Shown here one piece after another: positions 54,426 to 64,000 of a DNA stretch of 64,000 bases. The translations under genes were made by a program, and so were the position numbers. The stretch lies in the NCBI RefSeq assembly GCF_004769235.1, contig NZ_RQFG01000005.1, positions 620,001 to 684,000 of the forward strand, read 5' to 3'. The stretch is from Leptospira kanakyensis (GTDB lineage Bacteria; Spirochaetota; Leptospiria; Leptospirales; Leptospiraceae). Under the pieces are notes generated by a model. The model made no database searches, was not told the origin of the DNA, and worked only from the letters and a program-made list of their open reading frames with translations. Each line of letters starts with the position of its first letter. Within the stretch, counting starts at the first letter, position 1.

Positions 54426-55816
54426 ACAGATTCTCTTGATTCAATTAATGATTTTAATTCAGGATAAATTCCACCAAAGGCACCATTAGACATCGCAAGG
54501 ATGATTACTTTTTCCTTTTGGAATTTTGGCAGAATCTTTTTTAGAAGGATAGGAATTTCTTTTGGATCTTTCGCATACAAAGTTTCTTTCTTTGTATTCT
54601 TTGCGATGTCTTTTACTAGTTTTTTGACATTCAATCGCAGGGATTTGTTTACTTTGTCTACCTGAAACACTTCGGTAACAATGCTCACGTCACTTCCTTT
54701 AAAACATTTAGCAAAATCGTCTTGGAATACATTTCTGTGTGAGGTAGCACTTCTTGGTTCAAAAAGTGAAATGATTTTGTATCCAGGGTAAGCTTCTTTG
54801 TGAGCCTTTATGGTTTCTTGGATGGCCACGGGATGGTGGGCAAAGTCTTCCACAAGAAGACTTCTTTCAGAAACAAAAAGGTTTTCTTGTCGTCGTTTGA
54901 CACCAGGGAATGACTCCACTGCTTCTAAAATTTCTTTTCTTTTTTGCGGAGCAATCTCTAAACAAATACGAGTGGCAACTTCCACATTACGATAATTATG
55001 TGACCCAATTAAAGATGGTTTTAGTTTTGTTTTGGTTCGGATTTCAGACAAAATACCTTTTTCGTATTTAAAAATGGAATTTTTATCTCCCAAATCAAAC
55101 GATTCCACTGGTGCATGTTTGTAATCTTTGGTGATCTCTACTAGGTTTCGAGAACCTTTCCAATAGAATACCTTTCCTCGACTCGGAACCAAATTTAACA
55201 GACGTTTGAACATGGTTTTGATTGCGTTTAGATCGGCAAAAATATCCGCATGATCAAAATCGAGAGCATTCATCGCCAAATAATACGGTCTGTAATGTAA
55301 AAACTTAGAACTTTTATCAAAGAAAGCAGAATCGTATTCGTCCCCTTCAATGACAAAATAATCTCCTTCCCCAAGTGCAAAACCAGGGAAACCGTCTTTG
55401 CGAATCCCACCCACAAAGAGGCCTGGTTTTAGTCCAATGGATTCCAAAATCCAATGGGTTAAAAATGTAGTGGTTGTTTTGCCGTGAGTTCCTGAAATTA
55501 CGATGGGTTTTTTATTTTTCAGAAAAAATGTTCCGATGGCCTGGGCCATACTCATATATTCCATTCCCGTGTTTAGAACTTCTTCTACTTCAGGATTCCC
55601 ACGTGAAATCGCATTTCCAATGATAACTAAATCAGAACCTTTTACGTTTTCTTTACGATAACCAGATTTAGGTGATAAACCCCATTCCACCAACTTATCA
55701 GACATAGGTGGGTAAAGATTTTGGTCTGAACCTGATACATCATGACCTTGATTTTTTAGCATATAGGCCAAGTTACCCATAGCAATTCCACCAATGCCTA
55801 CCATAAAGATTTTCAA
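54422..55816 (-). CDS. mpl: UDP-N-acetylmuramate:L-alanyl-gamma-D-glutamyl-meso-DAP ligase
   Basis: A Mur-family ligase that recycles released murein tripeptide onto UDP-MurNAc. The 464-aa chain has a dinucleotide-like start ([14 protein letters not shown]), ATP loop GTHGKTTTT, the Mur substrate region [10 protein letters not shown] and the Mpl-specific [11 protein letters not shown]. The start is TTG at 55816 (overlapping the Yip1-like stop); the first ATG would cut the first strand. MurC is the main alternative but lacks this KRRQE block. Confidence 0.9.
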   Translation of the reverse strand: MKIFMVGIGGIAMGNLAYMLKNQGHDVSGSDQNLYPPMSDKLVEWGLSPKSGYRKENVKGSDLVIIGNAISRGNPEVEEVLNTGMEYMSMAQAIGTFFLKNKKPIVISGTHGKTTTTFLTHWILESIGLKPGLFVGGIRKDGFPGFALGEGDYFVIEGDEYDSAFFDKSSKFLHYRPYYLAMNALDFDHADIFADLNAIKTMFKRLLNLVPSRGKVFYWKGSRNLVEITKDYKHAPVESFDLGDKNSIFKYEKGILSEIRTKTKLKPSLIGSHNYRNVEVATRICLEIAPQKRKEILEAVESFPGVKRRQENLFVSERSLLVEDFAHHPVAIQETIKAHKEAYPGYKIISLFEPRSATSHRNVFQDDFAKCFKGSDVSIVTEVFQVDKVNKSLRLNVKKLVKDIAKNTKKETLYAKDPKEIPILLKKILPKFQKEKVIILAMSNGAFGGIYPELKSLIESRESV

Positions 55817-56469
55817 AAGAGCACCGTCCTAACCAAGTTGTAAATAAATAGAGGAACTGAAACAAGAACCAAAAAAAACAAAATCACTTTCATTAGAAAA
55901 AATAAAAAATCAAAAGAAGTCCATTCTCTTCGGTGTGATAAATAATAATAAGCTAAATGTAATGAATACAAAAAACCAACACCTAAGGCAAGTAAGGGGA
56001 TTGGTGCAGGAAAAATCCAAAAGATTGCGGTGGCACTGAAGGGAAGATAGGAAATCATAAACACATGTGGTTCTGGCCCTTCCCAATCTTTTGTGCGATC
56101 ACGCATTTGGTGATACATCCGAAAACTATCAACAAGACGAACGAGAATATAAAACCCTAAATAAAAAAAGAATAAAGTAACCATCCCTTGTGTGTAAGTT
56201 AACTTTGTTTCTTCATCTACCGTCGAAACTTTGAACAAAACAATTTGGATCAAATTTCCGAGAAACTTAGCAGCGGGTGCAAGAAGGATGAGTTGGAGAT
56301 GGGCCAACCACAAATCACGACCACCTAAATCCGTTTTATGATAATAGGCTTCAAAAGCGGACATAGGGGAGTAGAATAAATCTCGGATCATTTCCATCCG
56401 AGATGCGACTGTAGAAACTTTTTGCACCTTATTGGATTTTCTGGTTGGGGCGCTCGTAACGGGAAGCAC
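55813..56469 (-). CDS. Yip1-domain-like membrane protein
   Basis: A 218-aa protein with a short cytoplasmic start and about five membrane segments. The region [16 protein letters not shown] before the first helix resembles the opening of Yip1-domain proteins in bacteria. It overlaps its upstream neighbour by 41 nt and the mpl start by 4 nt. Role in the ABC unit is unknown. Confidence 0.68.
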   Translation of the reverse strand: MLPVTSAPTRKSNKVQKVSTVASRMEMIRDLFYSPMSAFEAYYHKTDLGGRDLWLAHLQLILLAPAAKFLGNLIQIVLFKVSTVDEETKLTYTQGMVTLFFFYLGFYILVRLVDSFRMYHQMRDRTKDWEGPEPHVFMISYLPFSATAIFWIFPAPIPLLALGVGFLYSLHLAYYYLSHRREWTSFDFLFFLMKVILFFLVLVSVPLFIYNLVRTVLF

Positions 56470-57502
56470 TTTTCACTTTCATGACAGCATTCACCAAATT
56501 TTGGAAGGATTCCTCTTTCATCCAAGTGATCGTTTCAGAAAAATAAGGAACAAATTCCCGACGAACCGGCCTCCATTTTCCCAAATCGGATTCCCAAAGT
56601 GGGTAAAAGGAAAGCCGATATTTGATTCCTTCTGATTGGGTTACATCCAAAACTGCTTCTGGAACTTGAGTCGAGGGAAGTTCAGGAAACTCTGGGGCTC
56701 CTGTCTCATCCGTATAGAACTCAACCTTTAGTCCTTTGACCACCGATTCCCACTGATTTCCGACGTCTGGAGGTAATACAATCCTTTCTCCGGTGGTTCG
56801 GCTCCAATCATTTACATAAACATTGTATTGGTTTTTTTTGGCGCGGTTTTCTGCTTTTACATTGACTACCTGACCAGAAAAAGAAAGTTCCTTCAGATAA
56901 CCTTCGTTAAATGTAACATACATTTTTTCACGAAAGTTAGTGGTCGGCGCACGAAACTTTTCAATTAAATAGTTGTAGGGAGCAATTATCTCTTCATTCA
57001 CTAATACAGAAACACGACCTTCATCGGCTCCAATCTTTTTTCCGAAAAACAACTGTTTGTCTTTTGAAAATTCGATTTCAGAGCCATTCTCTTCTGATAA
57101 AGACAAGGATGGTGAACTCATCCCTAAACAATAAGACTTTTGGATCTCAGGTGTGGCCTTTTCAATCAATTTCGTTTTAAGAACACTGAGTTCGGAAAAA
57201 CTATTTTTTACATTGTAGTTGGCTTCATAAGAAGTTTGTTTGCCGTCTTTTATAGTGGAAACAGTATAAACAGGAGTTAAGTTCCACCCACGAGGGATTT
57301 TACGAAACACCATGGTTTCTTCTGCAAACTTTGGTTCCAAAACCCCACACCAATCTTCTTTAGGTGGAGTGTACCGCATGGATTTCCAATCTTCTTTCCA
57401 AAAATTTGTTTCAGAAATATTTTCTGGATGGTCTTCCATCCAGTAGAAAAGTAAAAACAAACCAACAAATGCAACAACAACTAAACTAATTTTCTGTTTC
57501 AT
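56429..57502 (-). CDS. DUF4340-like periplasmic protein of the Gld-type ABC unit
   Basis: A 357-aa protein with an N-terminal membrane anchor (about 5-22, ISLVVVAFVGLFLLFYW), otherwise beta-rich (SFSELSVLKTKLIEKATPEI, GKKIGADEGRVSVLVNEE). In many bacteria a DUF4340 protein follows the GldG-like gene, and this one starts overlapping it by 4 nt. Assignment rests mainly on that position and layout. It may be the periplasmic part of the complex. Confidence 0.62.
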   Translation of the reverse strand: MKQKISLVVVAFVGLFLLFYWMEDHPENISETNFWKEDWKSMRYTPPKEDWCGVLEPKFAEETMVFRKIPRGWNLTPVYTVSTIKDGKQTSYEANYNVKNSFSELSVLKTKLIEKATPEIQKSYCLGMSSPSLSLSEENGSEIEFSKDKQLFFGKKIGADEGRVSVLVNEEIIAPYNYLIEKFRAPTTNFREKMYVTFNEGYLKELSFSGQVVNVKAENRAKKNQYNVYVNDWSRTTGERIVLPPDVGNQWESVVKGLKVEFYTDETGAPEFPELPSTQVPEAVLDVTQSEGIKYRLSFYPLWESDLGKWRPVRREFVPYFSETITWMKEESFQNLVNAVMKVKSASRYERPNQKIQ

Positions 57503-59370
57503 ACTTCAATCATAGAACTTTTTCGGCGAACATAGACAAAGTAGGATCCCACTGCCAGAATGAATCCAGGAAACAAAAACACTCCAATCACCCAAGCAAC
57601 TAACTTCTGATTGTCGGAAAGGGAAATTGTATCTAGTTCTTCTTTTTTAAGTGGAATTTCTGCAACAGCAGTATCTTGGAATAAACCCGTAATGGACACT
57701 GTGGAAAACTGTGAGTTCATCGCGTACGGAATGAACTGATCGGTTACCCAAGACGTACCCGTATGTAAAATGATTTTTCCCGATTTTTCACTTACGAGAG
57801 ACATTGGTGTTAAAACGATGGAGAGAATTTTACTTTCACGTTTTTCGTTTGGATCCAATTTCCCGTTTTTGTTTTCATCCGTATACGCTTCATATCCAGA
57901 TTCCAATAAAGTTTCTGACTTAAAAACATAGGGAGATGGAATGGTGGCATCCGTTTCCAAATAACCACTGTAAGGGAATAAAATTCCCATATCTTTTTTC
58001 TGAAGTAAATCAGTGAGTCTATTGTCTGGAAAACGTTTTGCCACAACAAACCCCGGTTTTTCTTCTCTTTCAATGAGAGGAGATGATTTAAACTTAAGAC
58101 CAGCCGTTGTTAGTAACCAAGAAAAATCTTCACTCCCTTTTGGTTCCATTGTAATGAGAAGTTTTCCATTTTTTTCCAAAACAAATTTTGTTAGTTCTTC
58201 CTTTGCTTCTTTCGAAAAAGGAACTGTTGGTCCAAGAACGACTAACATTTCTGCATCTTCTGGCAATTTTGATGGCCAACCTTGCGCAAATCCGAGTTCC
58301 GCCACTTTAAAGTTGAGGAACTGTAAAGAAGAAACAAACCGGTTTACTTGTTCATTAGGAAGAGCTTTAAAGGACATTCCGTATCTTTCACCATTCGAAA
58401 CAGTAAAATAAACTTTTTTCTGCTCGGTAGTGACGTTGAGAAGTGCCCCAACTAACTTACGTTCTAGATCTTCCAAATCTTTTGTTTCTTTGGCAATCAC
58501 TCGCTCTTCTGCAAAAGGAGTCCCCGATGATAACAAAGATTGTTTCTGCGAACGAACAAAAATAGTTCCGTTGGAAACCTGGCCAAATTCTTTTAATAAA
58601 TCCACTTCTACATCCGCATTAATGAATTGAACGGTGATATGTGAATTTTCCGCTTTGATTTGGTCTAAAAGGATTTCGATATCGGGACGAACTCGAGTGA
58701 GAGCAAACGCAGCCAACTTATCACCGTTGGCTGGCCCATCCGCTTCCAAAGGACGAGGATAAAATGCAGTGATTGTAACATCTTTTGTGATTGGTTTGAT
58801 GAGATTTCTTGAAATTTGAGAAAGAGAAAATTTCCCCTGGCTACTCAAATCAAAATTATAGTTTCGTTTGATTGCAAAATAGTTAACAGCAACAACAATC
58901 GGAAGAACAAACAAAAATCCAAGAACCGCATTTTGTAATAATGAATTTTTGGATTTTGCAAGGTTACTCTGCGCTTCTAACGATGACTTTCCTATTTCAA
59001 GTAAAATGATTTGAAGAAGGAATACAATTGATAAAAGAACCACACAAAGTAAAAGAAATTCTCTTACTTTCGGAATGGCACTGACTTCCTCATTAAATCC
59101 AGCTACAGGTTTTAAATCCAAAAAATCACGTAAAACAGATAATAAAAAGGCACCAATTCCAAATCCGGCAGCAATGTATCTGTTTTGGTCTTCTTTACGT
59201 AATCCTTTAGAAAAAGCACGGAGGATGGTATCTGAAGCTAAAAATAAAAAAATTACACCTAGAAAAATAATTCTTCTTTTAGGATCTACAACCATCCCAT
59301 CGAACAAGAAATAGGCGAAAAGTGAAAGTAAACTAATAAACGGTAAAATTCGATCTGCAGTTAAAAACAT
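57499..59370 (-). CDS. GldG-family ABC-transport auxiliary membrane protein
   Basis: A 623-aa protein. Residues 1-165 hold about five membrane segments. The large periplasmic part (about 170-590) starts NYNFDLSSQGKFSLSQISRNLI, which is the usual start of the GldG/ABC_transp_aux domain (PF09822 group), and includes MLVVLGPTVPFSKEAKEEL. A C-terminal membrane helix (about 595-615) closes it. Bacteroidetes GldG supports gliding with GldA and GldF; here there is no other gliding gene. It starts 3 nt after the permease stop. Confidence 0.86.
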   Translation of the reverse strand: MFLTADRILPFISLLSLFAYFLFDGMVVDPKRRIIFLGVIFLFLASDTILRAFSKGLRKEDQNRYIAAGFGIGAFLLSVLRDFLDLKPVAGFNEEVSAIPKVREFLLLCVVLLSIVFLLQIILLEIGKSSLEAQSNLAKSKNSLLQNAVLGFLFVLPIVVAVNYFAIKRNYNFDLSSQGKFSLSQISRNLIKPITKDVTITAFYPRPLEADGPANGDKLAAFALTRVRPDIEILLDQIKAENSHITVQFINADVEVDLLKEFGQVSNGTIFVRSQKQSLLSSGTPFAEERVIAKETKDLEDLERKLVGALLNVTTEQKKVYFTVSNGERYGMSFKALPNEQVNRFVSSLQFLNFKVAELGFAQGWPSKLPEDAEMLVVLGPTVPFSKEAKEELTKFVLEKNGKLLITMEPKGSEDFSWLLTTAGLKFKSSPLIEREEKPGFVVAKRFPDNRLTDLLQKKDMGILFPYSGYLETDATIPSPYVFKSETLLESGYEAYTDENKNGKLDPNEKRESKILSIVLTPMSLVSEKSGKIILHTGTSWVTDQFIPYAMNSQFSTVSITGLFQDTAVAEIPLKKEELDTISLSDNQKLVAWVIGVFLFPGFILAVGSYFVYVRRKSSMIEV

Positions 59371-59373
59371 GGC

Positions 59374-60105
59374 CTACCCCCTCCATCTCCTGGATTCCAG
59401 AACCTTTACGGTAAGATATAAAAACAAAAAAGTTCCACTTAAGAAAAATACAATCCCTGTTAAAGGAACCACACCTTTAGCAAAAGCTGCAAAGTGCGAA
59501 AAAATATGTAAATGGAAAAGAACCTTTCTCGTTGTTGCTTGGAAAAGATGTGAAAAATATCCCACCACCCAAAGTGTCAAAATAATCAAAACCGAAATCA
59601 AAAGTGAAATCATTTGGTTTTTACCGAGGCTTGATCCAAACATTCCAATCGTGAAGGTAAAAACACCTAACAAAAACACGCCGACACTACCAGAAGCCAC
59701 CATATAAAACGGAGCTTTCCAAAATGAGTATAACAACAATGGAAAAAGCCCATTGATAAAAACCGTAATGATCCCACAAACTGTGACACCAAACAAAAAT
59801 TTACCAAATACAATTTCCAAATCGGTAATGGGCGAAGTAAAAAGTAATTCCAAAGTGCCTTTGTTTCTTTCCTCTACAATCGATCCCATAGAGATGATTA
59901 CCATAGCAATGAGAATGGTTGTCATAAAGGAAATGAAAGTGATGTACGTTGCAATTTCATAGTTTGCAGTTCCATTAAAGTTTAGGATCATTACGAAAAG
60001 TGCATTTAGAAACGCAGTTCCCCCGAGAACCAAAGGCCCCATATAAGTTCCAAAAAATAATCGTAATTCTTTTTTATAGATCCAAACAGCCGTTTGCCAG
60101 TTCAT
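59374..60105 (-). CDS. ABC-2 type permease, GldF-like
   Basis: A 243-aa integral membrane protein with six predicted segments. The start [22 protein letters not shown] is the usual GldF-type opening, and [24 protein letters not shown] is the conserved cytoplasmic loop of ABC-2 permeases. It pairs with the ATPase whose stop overlaps its start by 4 nt. Confidence 0.9.
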   Translation of the reverse strand: MNWQTAVWIYKKELRLFFGTYMGPLVLGGTAFLNALFVMILNFNGTANYEIATYITFISFMTTILIAMVIISMGSIVEERNKGTLELLFTSPITDLEIVFGKFLFGVTVCGIITVFINGLFPLLLYSFWKAPFYMVASGSVGVFLLGVFTFTIGMFGSSLGKNQMISLLISVLIILTLWVVGYFSHLFQATTRKVLFHLHIFSHFAAFAKGVVPLTGIVFFLSGTFLFLYLTVKVLESRRWRG

Positions 60106-61031
60106 ATTTTCTCCATAAAAATTTGTTCTAAAGACACTTCTTGTTTTTTCAAAGATTCAATTTGAATTCCACTAGCCAATGCTTTTGAAAACAAAGATTC
60201 TTTGAATCGTTTTGGATTTGTTGTTCGCACTAAAAATTGAATTTCCTCTTTATTGGTTCCTAGTTCAGACAAACTATCACCATCACCTATCGCCGATTTC
60301 ATAAAATTAAGAAGTTCATCTGCGCCCTTTCCAGAAAGGCCAACTTCCCATCCTGCAAGTCGATTCATTTCTTCTTCCAAACGACCCAGTGAAAGTTCTT
60401 GTTTCAAACTTCCTTTGTGTAAAAATAAAAACTTATCACAAGTTTTATAAATCTCAGTTAAGATATGACTGGAAATCAAAACGGTATGATCACCCGCAAG
60501 ACTCCTAATCAGATTTCGGATTTCTACAATTTGTTTTGGATCAAGTCCTGAAATTGGTTCGTCCATAATCACAATTTCAGGATCTCCCAAAATGGCTTGG
60601 GCGATTCCCACACGTTTCCGGTATCCCAATGATAAAGTTCCAATCAACTTATCTTTAACAGCCGTAATGTTTGTTTTAGAAAGAACCTTTTCTATTTCCG
60701 AATCAAGTTTAGTTCCCTCAATTTTTTTGATCCGACCTACAAATTGGAGATACTCTGTAATGGTCATATCTTCGTAGAGAGGAGGAGTTTCAGGAAGGTA
60801 TCCGATTTTCTGTTTTGCTTCCAAAGGAAAGTCAAAGATAGACTTTCCATCAATTGAAGCATCACCCGCACTAGGAATCAAATACCCTGTCAGGATTCGG
60901 ATGGTAGTGGTTTTTCCGGCGCCGTTGAGGCCCAAAAGACCCACAATTTCGCCTTTTTCTAATTTGAAATTAAGCCCTGAGATGGCTCGTTTTTCACCGT
61001 AAAATTTTGATAAATTGCTGACTTGAATCAT
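60102..61031 (-). CDS. ABC transporter ATP-binding protein, GldA-like
   Basis: A 309-aa ATPase. Walker A is GLNGAGKTT, the signature [16 protein letters not shown], Walker [14 protein letters not shown] and the H-loop [10 protein letters not shown]-terminal extension of about 90 residues is typical of ABC-2 exporters of the GldA/NatA sort. It is the first gene of the minus-strand unit running to pheS. 32 nt separate it from the divergent histidine kinase. Confidence 0.94.
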   Translation of the reverse strand: MIQVSNLSKFYGEKRAISGLNFKLEKGEIVGLLGLNGAGKTTTIRILTGYLIPSAGDASIDGKSIFDFPLEAKQKIGYLPETPPLYEDMTITEYLQFVGRIKKIEGTKLDSEIEKVLSKTNITAVKDKLIGTLSLGYRKRVGIAQAILGDPEIVIMDEPISGLDPKQIVEIRNLIRSLAGDHTVLISSHILTEIYKTCDKFLFLHKGSLKQELSLGRLEEEMNRLAGWEVGLSGKGADELLNFMKSAIGDGDSLSELGTNKEEIQFLVRTTNPKRFKESLFSKALASGIQIESLKKQEVSLEQIFMEKI

Positions 61032-61063
61032 AACTCTGGTTTAGTTTTCGTATACCTGCACCT

Positions 61064-62578
61064 ATGAATGAATTTCTGGAAAAAATCAAAAGCTTTTTCA
61101 AGGATGAAGACAGCTTTTTTGATGCAAAGCAACTTCTGCAACAGAATTGGCACAAATTTGTCCCCCAATACTTCGACAAAATCCTGGAAACTCGTGCAAA
61201 TGCCGTCTTTGTCTTAGATCAGGATCTAAATTATACCTATGTGAACTCTTCGGCAGAACGTATGGTGGAGAAATCCGCCAGTCAGATGTTAGGGCAAAAC
61301 ATTTGGGATCTGTTTCCGAACCTGGACGAAACCGATTTTGGGAAACAATTATCGCGTGCGATTAAAAATAGAGAACCATTTCGTTCAGATGAATTCTTTT
61401 TGGAATCAAAAGGATGGTTTGCGACTCAAGTTTTTCCTCAGGAAAATTTTACCATCCTCATTGCGACCGAAATCACCTCCGAAAAAAACGCCAAGGATAA
61501 TTACAGCCAAGTTCTCAGCAAAAACAAAGCAATCTTAAGTTCTCTCCCCGACAAATTATATGGAATTCGTAAGGATGGATCTGTGATTGATCACAAGGAG
61601 TTTCCTGATTTTAAAGGTTGGGATTCCCTTCACGAAGGTAAAGAAGTTCGGGTCACAAGAATTGAAAATCTATTTCCAACCAAAAAACTCATGGAAATTG
61701 AATCCATCTTAGAACAAGTATTAGAAACTGGTGGAACCAAAACTTATGAATATTCCATTGAAGATTACGATGGAAAAAAATATTTTGAAGCCCGATTTAC
61801 AAAAACTGGCGAAGATGATGTTCTAACGATAGTTCGGAATATAACTGAACGAAAAAAAGCTGAAGCATTAAAAAACGAATTTATAAGTTTAGTAAGCCAT
61901 GAATTGCGGACTCCACTAACATCCATTAAAGGATCTATCGATTTATTACTTGCTGGTGTTGCGGGGGAACTCTCCAACCAAACCAAATCTCTTCTGAATA
62001 TCTGTCGAAAAAATACTCAAAGACTTGTACGTTTTGTAACAGACTTATTGGATATAGAAGCTTTAGATTCAGGAAATATTAATTTCAAATTTCGAACCTA
62101 TCGTTTAGAAGAAATCCTTCAAAGTTCTGTCGATGGAATGAGAACCTTTGCCGAACAATACCATGTTTTACTAAATTATGATCAAAATTTTCCATCCACT
62201 TCTGTTTTTGTAGATGAAGATAGGTTAAATCATTGTATTACAAATCTAATTTCCAATGCAGTGAAGTACACTCCCAAGTTTTCGGAAGTGTACATTACAG
62301 TAGTTCCTTCAGACACTCATGCACAAATATTAATCAAAGACAATGGCCCAGGAATTGATCCGAATTTTGCTCCAAGATTATTTCATAGATTTGCACAAGG
62401 AGCACCACCGAAAGATAAATTAGTTGGTGGTTCAGGACTTGGACTTTCTATCACCAAGGGTTTTGTTGAAGCGATGAAAGGAAAAATATTTTTTACTTCT
62501 GATGACCAAGGGACTGTTTTTACGATTGAATTTCCAATCATAAAACCGGGAATGATTCCTTCAGGATACGACCAATGA
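61064..62578 (+). CDS. Soluble PAS-domain hybrid-free sensor histidine kinase
   Basis: A 504-aa kinase with no membrane segment. PAS-like domains occupy about 40-150 (AVFVLDQDLNYTYVNSSAERM) and about 155-265. The phosphoacceptor His279 is in SLVSHELRTPLTSIKGS. The ATPase domain shows N-box CITNLISNAVKYTP, G1 DNGPGIDP and G2 GSGLGLSI. It overlaps its response regulator by 4 nt. The signal is presumably intracellular. Confidence 0.94.
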   Translation: MNEFLEKIKSFFKDEDSFFDAKQLLQQNWHKFVPQYFDKILETRANAVFVLDQDLNYTYVNSSAERMVEKSASQMLGQNIWDLFPNLDETDFGKQLSRAIKNREPFRSDEFFLESKGWFATQVFPQENFTILIATEITSEKNAKDNYSQVLSKNKAILSSLPDKLYGIRKDGSVIDHKEFPDFKGWDSLHEGKEVRVTRIENLFPTKKLMEIESILEQVLETGGTKTYEYSIEDYDGKKYFEARFTKTGEDDVLTIVRNITERKKAEALKNEFISLVSHELRTPLTSIKGSIDLLLAGVAGELSNQTKSLLNICRKNTQRLVRFVTDLLDIEALDSGNINFKFRTYRLEEILQSSVDGMRTFAEQYHVLLNYDQNFPSTSVFVDEDRLNHCITNLISNAVKYTPKFSEVYITVVPSDTHAQILIKDNGPGIDPNFAPRLFHRFAQGAPPKDKLVGGSGLGLSITKGFVEAMKGKIFFTSDDQGTVFTIEFPIIKPGMIPSGYDQ

Positions 62579-62970
62579 CAGAATCCACCTTAAATCACGT
62601 GTTAATTGTTGAGGATGAAGAAGATATTGTGGAGATCCTTCGCATTGCACTGGAGTTTAATTCGAATTATCAGGTGAGTTTTGCAAAAACAGGGCCAGAA
62701 GGTTTACAAAAAGCTATCATTCTTCAACCCGACTTAATCTTGTTAGATGTTCTGATGCCAGGTATGAATGGAATGGAACTCATCGAAGAATTAAAAATTT
62801 TTCCAGAAACTAAAGAGATTCCTGTTGCTTTTATCACATCGAGGGTTTTAAAAAATGAAATTTTGGAATACCAAAAAAGAGGGGGCATTGGTGTGATTGA
62901 AAAACCCTTTGCCCCTCTTGAAATTGCTGATAAAATTCAAACCCTTTGGGAAGATTGGAAAAAAAACTAA
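62575..62970 (+). CDS. Single-domain response regulator (CheY-like)
   Basis: A 131-aa receiver with phosphoacceptor Asp58 (LILLDVLMPGM), acidic pair in VEDEED near the N-terminus, Thr in VAFITSR and Lys in EKPF. It has no output domain, so it must act through protein contacts. It is coupled to the histidine kinase (ATGA), which is its likely donor. Confidence 0.94.
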   Translation: MTESTLNHVLIVEDEEDIVEILRIALEFNSNYQVSFAKTGPEGLQKAIILQPDLILLDVLMPGMNGMELIEELKIFPETKEIPVAFITSRVLKNEILEYQKRGGIGVIEKPFAPLEIADKIQTLWEDWKKN

Positions 62971-62987
62971 GACTTTAATCTTATCTA

Positions 62988-63989
62988 TTAAACGTCTTTA
63001 AACCCAGTCAAAATTTCGTCTTGTCTTCCCATAAGGCGCACTGACAAACGCGGGCCCACTTCACAAACAATACGAGAAGCTACATAGTTTCCCCAACGAG
63101 CTGACTTTTGTGCGGAATATCCTTGGGTCAGTCCGTATAATACTCCCGCAGCAAAAGCATCCCCTGCACCCGTTGTATCAATTGGTTTTACTGGAAAACC
63201 GGGAACGAGTGTGATCTTTCCGTTTTCAGAAACATAAGCTCCCTCTTTTCCCGCAGTCATAAATACTAAAGGACAAAGTTTAGAAATAAACTCGACAGCT
63301 TCTTCCGCAGTTTTTGCTCCACTCAGGGCTAATCCTTCTTCAGAATTACAAAAAACCACATCAACATATTCTTTTGTTAGATGGATGAATTCATCTCTAG
63401 AACGATTCACACAAAAAGGATCACTATAAGTAAAAGAAACTTTTACATTGTTTTCCTTTGCAACTTTCATAGAAAGTTCGCTTGCTTTTTTTGTAGAATC
63501 TCCATCCCACAAATAACCTTCTACATATACAAATTTACTTTTTTTAAGATTTTCTACATCTATATCATCCGGGCCAAGTGAAGTAGAAATGGCAAGATTG
63601 GTTAACATGGTTCTTTCAGCATCTGGAGTTGTCAAAACAACACAAGTTCCCGTATGGCCATTTTTATCAGGAGTGGTTTCAAAAAGTACACCTGCATCTT
63701 CCATATCTTTTTTATAAAATTCGCCGTAAGTATCATGGGTAACTTTACCCGTATAACAACATGTTCCACCTGAGTTTGCAATGGCAATCATGGTGTTGGC
63801 AGCACTGCCACCAGAGCGAAGTTCTTTTTTTTCATCATGAAGGTCTGCAAGAATCTGCCCTTGTCTGGATTCGTCTACAAGAGTCATCACACCTTTGGTG
63901 ATATTTTGTTTTTGTAAAAAATTGGGATCAATAAAGGCAATGATATCTACCAGGGCGTTCCCCACGCCGAATACGTCGTAATGCTTCAT
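62988..63989 (-). CDS. PfkB-family carbohydrate/nucleoside kinase (adenosine kinase-like)
   Basis: A 333-aa ribokinase-fold enzyme. The N-terminal GVGNALVDIIAF, the substrate-loop SGGSAANTMIAIA and the C-terminal catalytic PIDTTGAGDAFAAGVLYGL (Asp base) are all present. The N-terminal form is that of adenosine kinase-like members widespread in bacteria; the phosphorylated substrate is not certain. The gene is complete, with its start 11 bases from the window end, and convergent to the response regulator (17 nt). Confidence 0.9.
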   Translation of the reverse strand: MKHYDVFGVGNALVDIIAFIDPNFLQKQNITKGVMTLVDESRQGQILADLHDEKKELRSGGSAANTMIAIANSGGTCCYTGKVTHDTYGEFYKKDMEDAGVLFETTPDKNGHTGTCVVLTTPDAERTMLTNLAISTSLGPDDIDVENLKKSKFVYVEGYLWDGDSTKKASELSMKVAKENNVKVSFTYSDPFCVNRSRDEFIHLTKEYVDVVFCNSEEGLALSGAKTAEEAVEFISKLCPLVFMTAGKEGAYVSENGKITLVPGFPVKPIDTTGAGDAFAAGVLYGLTQGYSAQKSARWGNYVASRIVCEVGPRLSVRLMGRQDEILTGFKDV

Positions 63990-64000
63990 GGGGACAATGC

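Noticed and set aside
1..64000. Search for CRISPR arrays, transposases, integrases or prophage genes
   Set aside because: No regularly spaced direct repeats and no mobile-element protein motifs seen on either strand.

Overview
The window is a gene-dense, AT-rich stretch of bacterial chromosome that reads as a Leptospira, most like the saprophytic (L. biflexa-type) lineage. The supporting signs are spirochaete-style lipoproteins with loose lipoboxes, a DUF1574 SGNH-like protein beside an MBOAT acyltransferase, an LptF/G permease, meso-DAP murein recycling, a GLMU-family beta-helix protein in place of textbook GlmU, and many unclassified exported proteins. The genus call is inference from gene content; no rRNA is present. 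About 60 protein genes and one tRNA are packed with many 1-4 nt overlaps. No gene-free stretch exceeds 300 bases. I see no insertion sequence, prophage, CRISPR array, integron or obvious horizontal island.

Layout. 1-5 kb: the 3' part of tilS, then engB; convergent to them lie a HELGH metallopeptidase-like protein and an Omp85-type barrel/DUF1566 lipoprotein pair. 4.7-6.7 kb: a biotin carboxylase and a biotin carrier, together a split methylcrotonyl-CoA-carboxylase-type alpha subunit whose beta partner is at 42.1-43.7 kb. 6.7-14.5 kb: an LTA-synthase-like sulfatase, a tiny SFPD-repeat secreted protein, a three-domain fusion (dead isochorismatase, APH-like kinase, dual-specificity phosphatase), a PlsC acyltransferase and a periplasmic protein of unknown role. 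13.6-22.7 kb: DUF2225 protein, truA, an outer-membrane barrel, a lipoprotein, then a translationally coupled adenylate cyclase/FecR-Fn3/secreted-protein operon. 22.7-31 kb: envelope chemistry, with an MBOAT plus SGNH O-acetylation pair, a DprE2/DprE1-like polyprenyl-sugar epimerase pair, LptF/G, a SpoIIE phosphatase and a hotdog thioesterase. 31-34.4 kb: pbpC, rsmD, an exported protein and a 59-aa zinc ribbon heading this long minus-strand operon. 34.5-38 kb: a membrane-anchored repeat protein, a lipoprotein, sufE, and a serine hydrolase with a possible detached accessory domain.

38-45 kb: TonB-like protein, ruvB, htrA, a DJ-1 protein, a STAS antagonist, mccB and an alpha/beta hydrolase. 44.7-49.5 kb: a complete UDP-GlcNAc route (glmM, glmS, GLMU-family protein), tRNA-Val and rpsT. 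49.6-53.3 kb: three coupled genes of unknown function and a thiolase-fold protein that lacks the catalytic residues. 53.4-61 kb: a GldA/GldF/GldG-type ABC system continuous with a DUF4340-like protein, a Yip1-like membrane protein, mpl and pheS. 61-64 kb: a soluble PAS histidine kinase with a single-domain response regulator, and a PfkB-family nucleoside/sugar kinase.

Functionally the region is dominated by cell-envelope work: precursor supply (glm genes), wall synthesis and recycling (pbpC, mpl), LPS transport (LptF/G), polysaccharide acetylation and polyprenyl-sugar epimerisation. Several regulators are interspersed: a cyclase, a SpoIIE/STAS partner-switch pair and a two-component pair. The least expected gene is the kinase/phosphatase fusion at 9.1-11.5 kb.
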